Below are positions 56,469 through 64,000 of a DNA stretch of 64,000 bases, piece after piece (positions within the stretch are counted from its first letter, which is position 1; every line of letters starts with the position of its first letter). A program made the translations under genes and the position numbers. The notes beneath the pieces are model-generated. The model saw only the letters and a program-made list of their open reading frames with translations. It did no database searches and was not told where the DNA came from. Source of the stretch: Yersinia alsatica (GTDB lineage Bacteria > Pseudomonadota > Gammaproteobacteria > Enterobacterales > Enterobacteriaceae); the NCBI RefSeq assembly GCF_902170305.1, contig NZ_CABHWW010000009.1:248001-312000 (forward strand), in the 5' to 3' direction.

Positions 56469-56911
56469 TGCATGCCCTCAGCTGTTTCCTCTGTTTGTAT
56501 CACATGGTCAATATCGCGCTTCATAAGGGAACAAACTAATTCCAGATCCGTGTCTGGTGCGAAGACACGGTTGAAACCCATCGCTTTAAATTTGGTTTCA
56601 ATCTCTGAAAAATCATGTTTACCAATAACCAGATTCCCGCCGACGTAGAGCAATATTTCACCTATTCCGCGTTCAACGCAGTTCTCGCGCATGCCAATAC
56701 AGTCGACTTCACCATGTCCATAAATAGAGGAAATGACAATGGCCTGAGCACCGGTTTCAATGGCGGCATCAATATATTCATCTTGACTCACCATCACACC
56801 GAGGTTAATTACGTTAAAATTGTGCATGGTAAATACTCGGTCTAGCACTTTATTACCAACAGCATGGCAATCAGCACCAATGACGCCAATAACAATTGTT
56901 GGGTTTTGCAT
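56465..56911 (-). CDS. Glutamate mutase sigma subunit (GlmS), B12-binding
   Basis: 148 residues from ATG 56911 (GAGGGC ribosome binding site); the frame runs ten codons further. B12-binding motif Asp14-x-His16-x-x-Gly19 (GADCHAVGNKVLD), with SxL and GG elements (YVGGNLVIG) later. Binds cobalamin with GlmE. First gene of the operon. The literature symbol glmS is left out here to avoid confusion with glucosamine synthase. Confidence 0.95.
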   Translation of the reverse strand: MQNPTIVIGVIGADCHAVGNKVLDRVFTMHNFNVINLGVMVSQDEYIDAAIETGAQAIVISSIYGHGEVDCIGMRENCVERGIGEILLYVGGNLVIGKHDFSEIETKFKAMGFNRVFAPDTDLELVCSLMKRDIDHVIQTEETAEGMQ

Positions 56912-56960
56912 GTTAAGCCCTCTATGTAGATTACGTTCCATATATTTTGTTTGGTAGGTG

Positions 56961-56986
56961 GGAAGTCAAATAAGCATTTAACTTCC
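56961..56986. promoter_or_regulatory. Inverted repeat upstream of the glutamate mutase operon
   Basis: GGAAGT-c-AAAT-aagc-ATTT-a-ACTTCC, ten paired positions with one mismatch, 50 bases before the GlmS start. GTAGG and CCTAC extend it with a small bulge. Candidate operator or leader hairpin. Confidence 0.5.
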
Positions 56987-57445
56987 TACGCGAAACTATT
57001 TTATTTCTGAGTGATTTTTTATTGGTTAATAACGAGCTTCATTCCCTCTAGCCAAAAAAATGATCATTTTCTGTTAGGGTTTTTATTGCTGCTTAATGTG
57101 CTTCTCAGATAAATAAAGTACAATTGATTTATTATCAGGATGTCTTGATAAAAAATTAAAAGTGACTTTTTTTATTTTTATTCTCACTAATATTGTTTTT
57201 TAATCTAATAAAATCAAGGTTATAAAATAAGCAATCTTATTTTGTTAATGATATTGTATGAATGTTATTTTTAAAATAAATAATATTTATGGAGAAACTG
57301 TGACCAATGTTTGATTATCCTTTTATTCCCATACTGTGATGAGGTTCATATTTTTATTTTGCTGCATTAAATATGAAATGGTGCTTATTCATCCTAAAGG
57401 TTACATTAGCCACTATAAGATATAGTGACTCTTTTCTTACATTGA
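56987..57445. other. AT-rich spacer between GlmS and PduX-like genes
   Basis: About 460 bases, strongly AT-rich, no coding potential. A perfect small hairpin CACTATA-AGA-TATAGTG lies at 57411-57427 near the end of the kinase gene. I looked for a cobalamin riboswitch B12 box and did not find one. Probably contains the promoter of the glm operon. Confidence 0.5.
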
Positions 57446-58306
57446 TTAACGTACTCCACCAGCAACCATCTTGACTAAATGTGTCTGCGGATAATATTTA
57501 ATTAACTGTTTTTGCTGTAGCACACTGAGAAGACACTCAATATCATGTTGTCGATGGTTAAATAGCAGCCCAATAACGCTGCCACTATGGGCAACATTCA
57601 AACCATATATACCACTGTGCTCGACAAGATCTAATAATTGACGAAACTTGGGCTTCGGTAGCACCGACTGGCTGGCAATAGCACTGAGTGTGGTTGCTTC
57701 ACCAAGCTTATGACAACACTGTTTTTCATGCGCTAACTGGAACTGTTGCAGCGCTTTAGCCAAATTGGGGGCTTGTTTCAGCAGAGATGAATGGCGGTTT
57801 CTCTGATGGAATTCTTCTGTCAGTAATGTCTGTGGGCTTTCTAATAGCACAATGTCGATGTCAGGTAGCCAGGGAAATGGCTGACGAGTTTGTGCCGTCT
57901 GGTGATCAAAAAGGGTGAGATCTTTAAATATGGTGCTGTCGGTGGGCTCAATTGCCACACAGAGTTTAGCCAGTGATTCATCACTCAGTGATTGTCCCAG
58001 TAACCGGGTGGTGGCAACAGCGGCGGCGGCAATATCTGCGGTACTGCTGGCGAGCCCTTTTGCCACAGGGATGGTCGATTCAAATTCGATGCAAATATTG
58101 TTGGCAAGTCGCGGTGATTGGCCAAAATGCACTAACACTTGCTTAACCATTTGGCGCATGCGTGGTCGCTCACATCGGCCGGGTTTTCCTTGGGTAACCG
58201 ACACTTTGCTATACCAATTTATTGGGCAGGAGATAAGCTTTTCTCCACCCATAATCCATCCCTGGAGCAATTCACCGCAGGAAGCAGGGCAGTAGGCTTC
58301 AGCCAT
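57446..58306 (-). CDS. pduX: PduX-like L-threonine kinase (GHMP family)
   Basis: 286 residues from ATG 58306 (MAEAYCPASCGELLQGWI); an ATG three codons earlier is possible. GHMP ATP-binding motif PVAKGLASSTADIA at about residues 85-98 and C-terminal GLNVAHSGSVIGLLF match Salmonella PduX, which makes L-threonine phosphate for the aminopropanol arm of cobalamin. Not in a pdu operon here but beside an SUMT gene. Confidence 0.9.
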   Translation of the reverse strand: MAEAYCPASCGELLQGWIMGGEKLISCPINWYSKVSVTQGKPGRCERPRMRQMVKQVLVHFGQSPRLANNICIEFESTIPVAKGLASSTADIAAAAVATTRLLGQSLSDESLAKLCVAIEPTDSTIFKDLTLFDHQTAQTRQPFPWLPDIDIVLLESPQTLLTEEFHQRNRHSSLLKQAPNLAKALQQFQLAHEKQCCHKLGEATTLSAIASQSVLPKPKFRQLLDLVEHSGIYGLNVAHSGSVIGLLFNHRQHDIECLLSVLQQKQLIKYYPQTHLVKMVAGGVR

Positions 58307-58348
58307 GAGCAGCATCCCGATAATAAAAATCCTTTTGTAGACAATACA

Positions 58349-59131
58349 TTATATTGCCTGCAACAGTGGCCCATGATTGATATCGATTGGATGAGAGGTA
58401 AAAGCCAGTACATCACTAAGATTAACCACATTTCCAATGACCAGCAGCGCCGGAGCATGGATCTTTTTCCGCGCAATTTCATCTTTTAGCGTGCTAAGTG
58501 TTCCTTTGGCTATTTCCTGTTGTTGCTGACTGGCATACATCACCGCCGCGGCAGGTGTATCGGGTGACTTGCCCCCCTTAATCAGTCGCTGGCAAATCTC
58601 TTCTTGTCGGCTCATTCCCATCAGCACGATCAGCGTGCCATCTAACTGTGCCAGTGCATTCCAATTCTGTGGTTCATTTCCCTGACACATATGTCCGGTG
58701 ACAACATGAAAACTGGAAGCAAAATGACGGTGTGTGACCGGGATCCCCGCGTAGGCTAATCCGCCGATGGAGGAGCTAATGCCCGGCACGATTTCAAACG
58801 GGATATTGTGCTGTGCCAGGCATTCAGCTTCTTCTCCCCCACGGCCAAATACATAGGGATCACCCCCTTTAAGGCGCACAACATTTTTACCGGCTAAAGC
58901 GTGATCAATGAGAATTTGATTGATATGTTCTTGCGGAACTGGATGGTGATTTGAGTTTTTTCCGACATTAATAATTTGGCAATTTGCGGGTGCTTGAGCA
59001 ATGAGCTCAAGATTAACTAAACGGTCATGAACGATAACTTGGGCTTCACGGATAGCTAGTAGCCCTTTTACGGTGATTAATGATGCATCCCCTGGCCCCG
59101 CTCCTACTAATAACACTTTTCCTATACTCAT
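58349..59131 (-). CDS. cobA: Uroporphyrinogen-III C-methyltransferase (SUMT)
   Basis: 260 residues, single SUMT domain (no CysG-type dehydrogenase part): VGAGPGDASLITVKG, RLKGGDPYVFGRGGEE, PGISSSIGGLAYAGIPVTHR, and MGMSRQEEI. Converts uroporphyrinogen III to precorrin-2, feeding cobalamin synthesis. Named cobA in the sense of SUMT; the adenosyltransferase at 62410 is a different enzyme. Forms a unit with pduX, 42 bases apart. Confidence 0.92.
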   Translation of the reverse strand: MSIGKVLLVGAGPGDASLITVKGLLAIREAQVIVHDRLVNLELIAQAPANCQIINVGKNSNHHPVPQEHINQILIDHALAGKNVVRLKGGDPYVFGRGGEEAECLAQHNIPFEIVPGISSSIGGLAYAGIPVTHRHFASSFHVVTGHMCQGNEPQNWNALAQLDGTLIVLMGMSRQEEICQRLIKGGKSPDTPAAAVMYASQQQQEIAKGTLSTLKDEIARKKIHAPALLVIGNVVNLSDVLAFTSHPIDINHGPLLQAI

Positions 59132-59602
59132 TAGAGCAACCTTTATATAGCAGAGAAGGCATAAGATTTTTTAAAATTAATCATCAAAAAATATCATGTA
59201 AAAATAAAATATGATTTAAGTGCGGCCTCATTATCCATGAACAGGAAAATAAGTTACTTGACCATGCTCTCATTATTTAATCATTTTTTGGAATGAACTC
59301 TTCAGAATATATGACATTTAATTTTTATTTGAAATTTATTATTTAAATTTTTTGCATTGTCATTAATTATGTTTTTATTCATTACTTTGTTTTTTTAACT
59401 TCAATATTACATTTGTTATTGATAATTATGAGGGCTATCACAAAAACAGCCGAGGGCTGTGTTTATATAAATAAATTTGTGTATGTTAAAAACCAAATAA
59501 AATCCAGCAGTAACTTTCTATCAGCATTAAATATCTAATATAAATATCTAGGCATAGCAGGCTATCTAATCAATGGTTTTATGAAATAATGGGTGAGTTA
59601 CA
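59132..59602. other. Divergent promoter region between SUMT and LysR genes
   Basis: 471 AT-rich bases, no ORF. ACAGCC-GAG-GGCTGT (59446-59460) is a perfect 6-bp hairpin extended by A/T pairs and may be an operator or terminator. No further structure recognised. Confidence 0.5.
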
Positions 59603-60523
59603 ATGCGGTGCAAAATTCCTAAAACAGACTTATTAGTCACATTTGAAGCAGTTGCTCAATATGAAAGCTATACGCGAGCCGCAGAGAAGCTGGCGTTGAC
59701 ACAAAGTGCCGTTTTCCGCCAGATCACGGCACTGGAAGAGTTACTTAATGTTTCATTGTTTCATCATGTACGTAAGCGGATTTTTCTCAATGACGCCGGG
59801 CGCTATTATCTAGGTTTAGTCAGAGACACCTTGGAACAATTGGAGCGAGATACACAAAGCATTATGTCCTATCAGTCTACTCAGCAAGTGCTAGAACTGG
59901 CGGTGACACCAACATTTAGTACACATTGGCTTATTCCAAATCTCAGCGATTTTCACGAGAATCATCCAGAAATTGTCCTTAATTTAATTGCACTCACTAC
60001 CCCCGCTGATTTTTTGAATCTGAAATATGATGCGGCGATTATGCGTGAAGATTTCAGCAGCCCTTGGGCTGAAAATGAGCATCTATTTGAAGAAGAACTG
60101 GTACCTGTATGCAGCCGTATGTTGTGGCGCGATGACAAAAAGGTGATGCGTGCGGAACAATTAATGGATGAGTTCACATTGCTGCATCAGACGACCCGTT
60201 TAGACTCTTGGTATGATTGGTTTGCACTTTCGGGAGTCAATAATCCACAGGTACGCATGGGGCCACGTTTTGATCTTTTATCAATGTTGATCTCAGCTGT
60301 GCGCTCTAATCTTGGGGTGGCGTTATTACCGCGTTTTGCCATTCATAAAGATTTAGAAAATGGCGATATGGTTATTCCTTGCGACTTGCCAATGAGCACG
60401 GGCAACCATTTTGTTCTGACTTATAAAGACGGTAAAAGAGGATTAAGGAGTTTGCAAAAATTTAGCCGCTGGGTCCATGGAAAATCCAAAGAAGAAGAAC
60501 TAAAAAGGACATGGGTTAACTGA
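59603..60523 (+). CDS. LysR-family transcriptional regulator of the cluster
   Basis: 306 residues. N-terminal HTH (about 10-65: YESYTRAAEKLALTQSAVFRQITALEELL) and a C-terminal effector domain of the GcvA type (ELAVTPTFSTHWLIPNLSDFHENHPEI). GGTGAG precedes the ATG. Divergent to the cobA-pduX unit and upstream of fumD, so it is the likely regulator of the glutamate pathway. The effector is unknown. Confidence 0.88.
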   Translation: MRCKIPKTDLLVTFEAVAQYESYTRAAEKLALTQSAVFRQITALEELLNVSLFHHVRKRIFLNDAGRYYLGLVRDTLEQLERDTQSIMSYQSTQQVLELAVTPTFSTHWLIPNLSDFHENHPEIVLNLIALTTPADFLNLKYDAAIMREDFSSPWAENEHLFEEELVPVCSRMLWRDDKKVMRAEQLMDEFTLLHQTTRLDSWYDWFALSGVNNPQVRMGPRFDLLSMLISAVRSNLGVALLPRFAIHKDLENGDMVIPCDLPMSTGNHFVLTYKDGKRGLRSLQKFSRWVHGKSKEEELKRTWVN

Positions 60524-60742
60524 ATTTCAAGAGAATATATATAATTTGTACCTTTATAGATACTTATTCACCAATCAGCACTATGTGTTGCAGATAGAAC
60601 AATTGCTTTTTATTTTATCCTATCAATAATGGTGGTGTAATGCATATAGCATGTGGAAATATTATCCCTTAACCCATTTTTTAATATAAATGTTTAGTGA
60701 GTTCTGCCTGCTATTTACCTTTTGGCTAATAGAGTGGAAATA

Positions 60743-62389
60743 ATGTATAAAAAAGAGTTTTTTTACCAAGAGCTATTCCCTCTTTCTGAAGATGAAACAG
60801 ATTATTACTTATTAACAAATAAGTATGTTTCTACCATTGAAATTGATGGGAAAGAAATATTAAAAATTGAACCTGAAGCCCTAACATTGGTATCTCAGCA
60901 AGCTTTCCATGATGCCTCGTTTTTCCTGCGCCCAGCACATCAACAGCAAGTTGCGGCTATTTTACATGACCCGCAAGCAAGCGAAAATGACAAATATGTC
61001 GCGCTCCAACTATTACGAAACTCAGAAATTTCAGCTAAAGGTATTTTACCCAACTGCCAAGATACCGGCACATCCACTATTATTGCCAAAAAGGGCCAGC
61101 GCGTTTGGACGGATATCGATGATGCGCAAGCATTATCCCGTGGTATCTATAACACCTTCCGCGACGATAATTTGCGTCATTCGCAAAATGCTGCTCTGGA
61201 CATGTATACCGAAGTGAATACGGGAACTAACCTGCCAGCGCAAATTGATATTTTCTCTACCCCTGGAGCGCAATATTCCTTCCTGTTTGTCAATAAAGGG
61301 GGCGGTTCAGCAAATAAAGCCGCGCTGTATCAAGAGACAAAAGCGCTGTTGGAACCGAAAAAGCTAAAAGCTTTTTTAATTGAGAAAATGAGAGGGTTAG
61401 GAACTGCCGCATGCCCCCCTTACCATATTGCATTTGTGATTGGCGGAACATCGGCTGAATTGACGTTAAAGACGGCGAAGCTGGCTTCGACTAAATATTA
61501 TGACAATCTGCCCACCGAAGGTAACCAATACGGGCAAGCTTTCCGCGACACTGAACTGGAACACGAATTACTTCAAGCCTCGCGTGAGTTTGGCTTAGGT
61601 GCCCAGTTTGGCGGAAAGTATTTTGCTCATGATATTCGGGTTATTCGTTTACCGCGCCATGGCGGTTCCTGCCCGATAGGCATGGCAATTTCATGTTCAT
61701 CTGACCGAAATATTAAAGCAAAAATAAACAAAGAAGGGATATGGCTAGAGAAATTAGAGCGGCATCCTGAGCAATATATCCCCGAAAGTATGCGAGTTAA
61801 TCACGAAGGGACGGTGGTTAATATCGACCTTAACCAACCGATGGATGAAATTCGTCGACAGCTTTCTCGTTACCCTGTTTCTACCCGCGTATCACTTAAT
61901 GGTTCATTGATTGTGGCTCGCGATATTGTCCACGCCAAATTAAAAGAGCGGCTGGAGCAGGGGGAGGAATTACCGCAGTACATGAAAGATCACCCGGTCT
62001 ATTACGCGGGGCCAGCGAAAAAGCCAGAAGAGTTTATTTCCGGTTCAATGGGGCCAACAACTGGAGGGCGTATGGATCTATATGTTGACCTTTTCCAATC
62101 CCATGGCGGCAGTTTAGTGATGTTGGCAAAAGGTAATCGTAGCCAGCAGGTCACCGAAGCCTGTCAGAAACACGGTGGATTCTATTTAGGCAGCATCGGC
62201 GGTTCTGCGGCTATTTTGGCGCAGGAATATATCAAAAGTCTGGAATGTATCGAGTTCCCAGAACTGGGAATGGAAGCGGTATGGAAAATGGACGTTGAGA
62301 ATTTCCCAGCCTTTATTTTGCTTGATGACAAAGGTAATTCATTCTTTGACCAGATTCAGATGAAGGCATGTGCTGGCTGTAATCAATAG
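60743..62389 (+). CDS. fumD: Class I fumarate hydratase-like enzyme, probable mesaconase FumD
   Basis: 548 residues from ATG 60743 ([14 protein letters not shown]); a TTG at 60722 is less likely. It has the class I fumarase layout with Fe-S cysteines in [23 protein letters not shown] and the [10 protein letters not shown] and KACAGC C-terminal regions. In E. coli O157:H7, FumD of a glutamate mutase cluster was characterised as a mesaconase/fumarase, so by context this enzyme probably hydrates mesaconate to citramalate. Sequence alone does not separate mesaconase from fumarase. Confidence 0.85.
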   Translation: MYKKEFFYQELFPLSEDETDYYLLTNKYVSTIEIDGKEILKIEPEALTLVSQQAFHDASFFLRPAHQQQVAAILHDPQASENDKYVALQLLRNSEISAKGILPNCQDTGTSTIIAKKGQRVWTDIDDAQALSRGIYNTFRDDNLRHSQNAALDMYTEVNTGTNLPAQIDIFSTPGAQYSFLFVNKGGGSANKAALYQETKALLEPKKLKAFLIEKMRGLGTAACPPYHIAFVIGGTSAELTLKTAKLASTKYYDNLPTEGNQYGQAFRDTELEHELLQASREFGLGAQFGGKYFAHDIRVIRLPRHGGSCPIGMAISCSSDRNIKAKINKEGIWLEKLERHPEQYIPESMRVNHEGTVVNIDLNQPMDEIRRQLSRYPVSTRVSLNGSLIVARDIVHAKLKERLEQGEELPQYMKDHPVYYAGPAKKPEEFISGSMGPTTGGRMDLYVDLFQSHGGSLVMLAKGNRSQQVTEACQKHGGFYLGSIGGSAAILAQEYIKSLECIEFPELGMEAVWKMDVENFPAFILLDDKGNSFFDQIQMKACAGCNQ

Positions 62390-62409
62390 ATTTTACGCGA
62401 GGATATCCC

Positions 62410-63000
62410 ATGAGCGAAGAACGGTATCAGCAGCGGCAACAACATCTAAAGGAACAAGTTGAGACGCGCGTTGCAGATGCCACCAAAACCGGTGGCATCA
62501 TCATTGTATTTACTGGCAATGGTAAAGGAAAAAGCACGGCAGCTTTTGGTACAGCAACAAGAGCTGTCGGTCATGGTCGGCAAGTTGGGGTGGTTCAGTT
62601 TATTAAAGGGACATGGGAAAACGGCGAATATAACCTGCTCAGCCGCAATGGAGTTGAGTTTCATATTATGAAGACCGGCTTCACCTGGGATACACAAGAC
62701 AAAGCCGCCGATACCCAAGCAGCAAAGAAAGTATGGCAGCAAGGCTGTCGCATGTTATCCGACCCGTCTTACCATCTCGTGATTCTGGATGAATTGACTT
62801 ATATGGTCACCTACGGCTACTTGGCGTTAGATGAAATCATTACCGCGCTAAAAGATCGGCCCAAGAACCAAAGTGTCATCATCACCGGGCGGGCGTGCCA
62901 TCGTGATCTCATCGCCTTGGCAGATACCGTTAGCGAGTTACGGCCAGTTAAGCATGCTTTTGATGCTGGGATTAAGGCGCAGAAAGGTATTGATTGGTAA
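62410..63000 (+). CDS. btuR: Cob(I)alamin adenosyltransferase (BtuR/CobO type)
   Basis: 196 residues closely matching E. coli BtuR. P-loop GNGKGKST at residues 36-43, VVQFIKGTWENGE and ELTYMVTYGYL. Makes adenosylcobalamin, the cofactor of glutamate mutase. 20 bases after fumD, hence cotranscribed. E. coli has btuR next to yciK, so a second copy elsewhere is possible. Confidence 0.94.
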   Translation: MSEERYQQRQQHLKEQVETRVADATKTGGIIIVFTGNGKGKSTAAFGTATRAVGHGRQVGVVQFIKGTWENGEYNLLSRNGVEFHIMKTGFTWDTQDKAADTQAAKKVWQQGCRMLSDPSYHLVILDELTYMVTYGYLALDEIITALKDRPKNQSVIITGRACHRDLIALADTVSELRPVKHAFDAGIKAQKGIDW

Positions 63001-63010
63001 TTCCCCTTTG

Positions 63011-63118
63011 TCCTTGACGCTGCAGCGGTGTTAGCGGTACTCGCGCGCCCGAGTCACTGACTGGAGTCAGCTCATCGGGACTTGCTCGCTTGCTGCCTTG
63101 CTGCAACGCCAATGACTT
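63011..63118 (+). repeat. Dispersed intergenic repeat, copy 3
   Basis: TCCTTGACGCTGCAGCGGTGTTAG, core GTCACTGACTGGAGTCAGCTCATCGGGA and tail CTGCCTTGCTGCAACGCCAA match copies 1 and 2. Begins ten bases after btuR, at the junction with conserved nupC. Confidence 0.8.
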
Positions 63119-63150
63119 TGGGGAATTCTGCGAGTTGAAATTGCAGACAT

Positions 63151-63175
63151 AAAAAAAGGCGCCGTAGCGCCTTTT
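63151..63175 (-). terminator. Rho-independent terminator of nupC
   Basis: AAAAGGCGC-CGTA-GCGCCTTTT with an A/T run on each side, 20 bases after the nupC stop codon. Confidence 0.85.
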
Positions 63176-63194
63176 CGTGATTGTTTTCTAGTGA

Positions 63195-64000
63195 TTAGAG
63201 TACCAGACCCGCGATCGAAGCGGACAGCACGCTGACCAGTGTAGAGCCGTACAGCAGTTTCAGACCAAAGCGAGAAACCACATTACCTTGATGCTCATTC
63301 AAGCCTTTAATCGCACCGGCTACGATACCGATGGAAGAGAAGTTCGCGAATGAAACCAAGAATACCGATAGAATACCCACACTGCGTGGAGACAGTTCAG
63401 ATGCGACTTTCTGCAAGTCCATCATCGCCACGAATTCGTTAGAAACCAGTTTGGTTGCCATGATACTACCGACTTGCAAGGCTTCATGAGCAGGAACGCC
63501 CATAACCCAGGCAAACGGGAAGAAGACATAACCCAAGATCCCCTGGAAGCTAATACCGAACAGCAGGCTGAACAAAGCATTTACCGCAGCAATCAATGCG
63601 ATGAAACCAATCAACATCGCCGCAACGATAATGGCCACTTTGAAACCGGCCAGGATGTATTCACCCAGCATTTCAAAGAAGCTTTGGCCTTCATGCAGGT
63701 TACTGAGCTGCAATTCTTCTTCATCATCGGCTTTATACGGGTTGATTAACGACAACACGATAAAGGTGCTGAACATGTTAAGCACCAGAGCCGCAACCAC
63801 AAACTTCGCATCCAGCATTGACATATAAGCACCAACAATTGACATGGAAACTGTCGACATTGCTGTTGCTGCCATGGTGTACATGCGTTTTTCAGACATT
63901 TTGCCCAAAATGTCTTTATAAGCGATGAAGTTTTCAGACTGGCCCAGAATCAATGAACTGACGGCGTTGAAAGATTCCAACTTGCCCATGCCGTTCACCT
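63195..64000 (-). CDS. nupC: NupC, nucleoside:proton symporter (5' part beyond window)
   Basis: 267 codons of the C-terminal two thirds; E. coli NupC has 400. Strong similarity to NupC ([57 protein letters not shown]) of the CNT family. Imports nucleosides except guanosine-type in E. coli. The start lies beyond base 64000; the internal ATGs are not starts. Confidence 0.95.
   Translation of the reverse strand, partial: VNGMGKLESFNAVSSLILGQSENFIAYKDILGKMSEKRMYTMAATAMSTVSMSIVGAYMSMLDAKFVVAALVLNMFSTFIVLSLINPYKADDEEELQLSNLHEGQSFFEMLGEYILAGFKVAIIVAAMLIGFIALIAAVNALFSLLFGISFQGILGYVFFPFAWVMGVPAHEALQVGSIMATKLVSNEFVAMMDLQKVASELSPRSVGILSVFLVSFANFSSIGIVAGAIKGLNEHQGNVVSRFGLKLLYGSTLVSVLSASIAGLVL

Noticed and set aside
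56912-57445. Cobalamin riboswitch upstream of the B12-dependent mutase
   Set aside because: No B12-box-like sequence found on the relevant strand; region is AT-rich with only small hairpins.
49198-63000. Glutamate cluster as a prophage or IS-borne element
   Set aside because: No integrase, transposase or phage genes are present in the window, and no copy of the tRNA-Lys repeat is seen near 63000; acquisition mechanism remains open.

Overview
The window is a chromosomal stretch of an enterobacterium, most likely a Yersinia other than Y. pestis. This rests on gene order (yffB-ypfM-acrD; hemF-ypeA-yfeY-yfeX; cysPTWAM; crr-ptsI-ptsH-cysK-cysZ-zipA-ligA-ypeB; alaW/X-gltX; valU-type tRNAs-lysV; nupC), which follows the E. 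coli 52-56 min backbone with Yersinia-like differences. No species call can be made from sequence reading alone.

Layout. 1-5.2 kb: yffB (cut by the window), a TPR protein, the 20-residue ypfM gene, the RND pump gene acrD and a small winged-helix protein. 5.2-10.8 kb: narP, divergent from the periplasmic nitrate reductase operon napFDABC, with FNR-like and Fur-like boxes between them. 10.8-19.3 kb: a solitary Phd/StbD-type antitoxin, nudK, maeB, yaiI-hemF, ypeA, a YgiW-like protein, yfeY and yfeX. 19.3-25.6 kb: a complete sialic acid catabolic locus (nanA, nanE, nanK, nanQ, an RpiR-type regulator, nanT) with repeated GGAGT-ACTCC operators at both promoter regions. 25.9-30.8 kb: cysP-cysT-cysW-cysA-cysM. 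30.8-36.4 kb: macAB, divergent from an OmpR/CpxA-like two-component pair. 36.4-44.9 kb: the PTS core genes, cysK, cysZ, zipA, ligA and ypeB. 44.9-49.2 kb: an FlxA-like protein, a nucleotidyltransferase-like protein, two tRNA-Ala, gltX, four tRNA-Val (three identical 118-bp units plus a fourth gene) and one tRNA-Lys.

Accessory block (49.2-63.0 kb, between tRNA-Lys and nupC). This is an adenosylcobalamin-dependent glutamate catabolism cluster. Glutamate mutase (glmS/glmE, with reactivase glmL) makes 3-methylaspartate; methylaspartate ammonia-lyase makes mesaconate; a class I fumarase-like enzyme, probably the mesaconase FumD, would give citramalate. An AtuA-family (DUF1446) and DUF4387 pair sits in the same operon with no established role. 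A dicarboxylate/amino-acid symporter, a LysR regulator and three cobalamin genes (SUMT, PduX-like kinase, BtuR adenosyltransferase) complete it. No citramalate lyase is visible, so the fate of citramalate and the function of the DUF1446/DUF4387 pair are the main open biochemical questions.

Non-coding highlights. Directly after tRNA-Lys is a 74-bp direct duplication of the tRNA 3' end and its flank, enclosing about 165 bp that form a chain of at least nine tiny hairpins joined by CGAG linkers. A dispersed repeat of about 110 bp occurs three times nearly complete and twice partially. A perfect 12-bp inverted repeat lies in the ptsH leader, and an inverted repeat precedes glmS.
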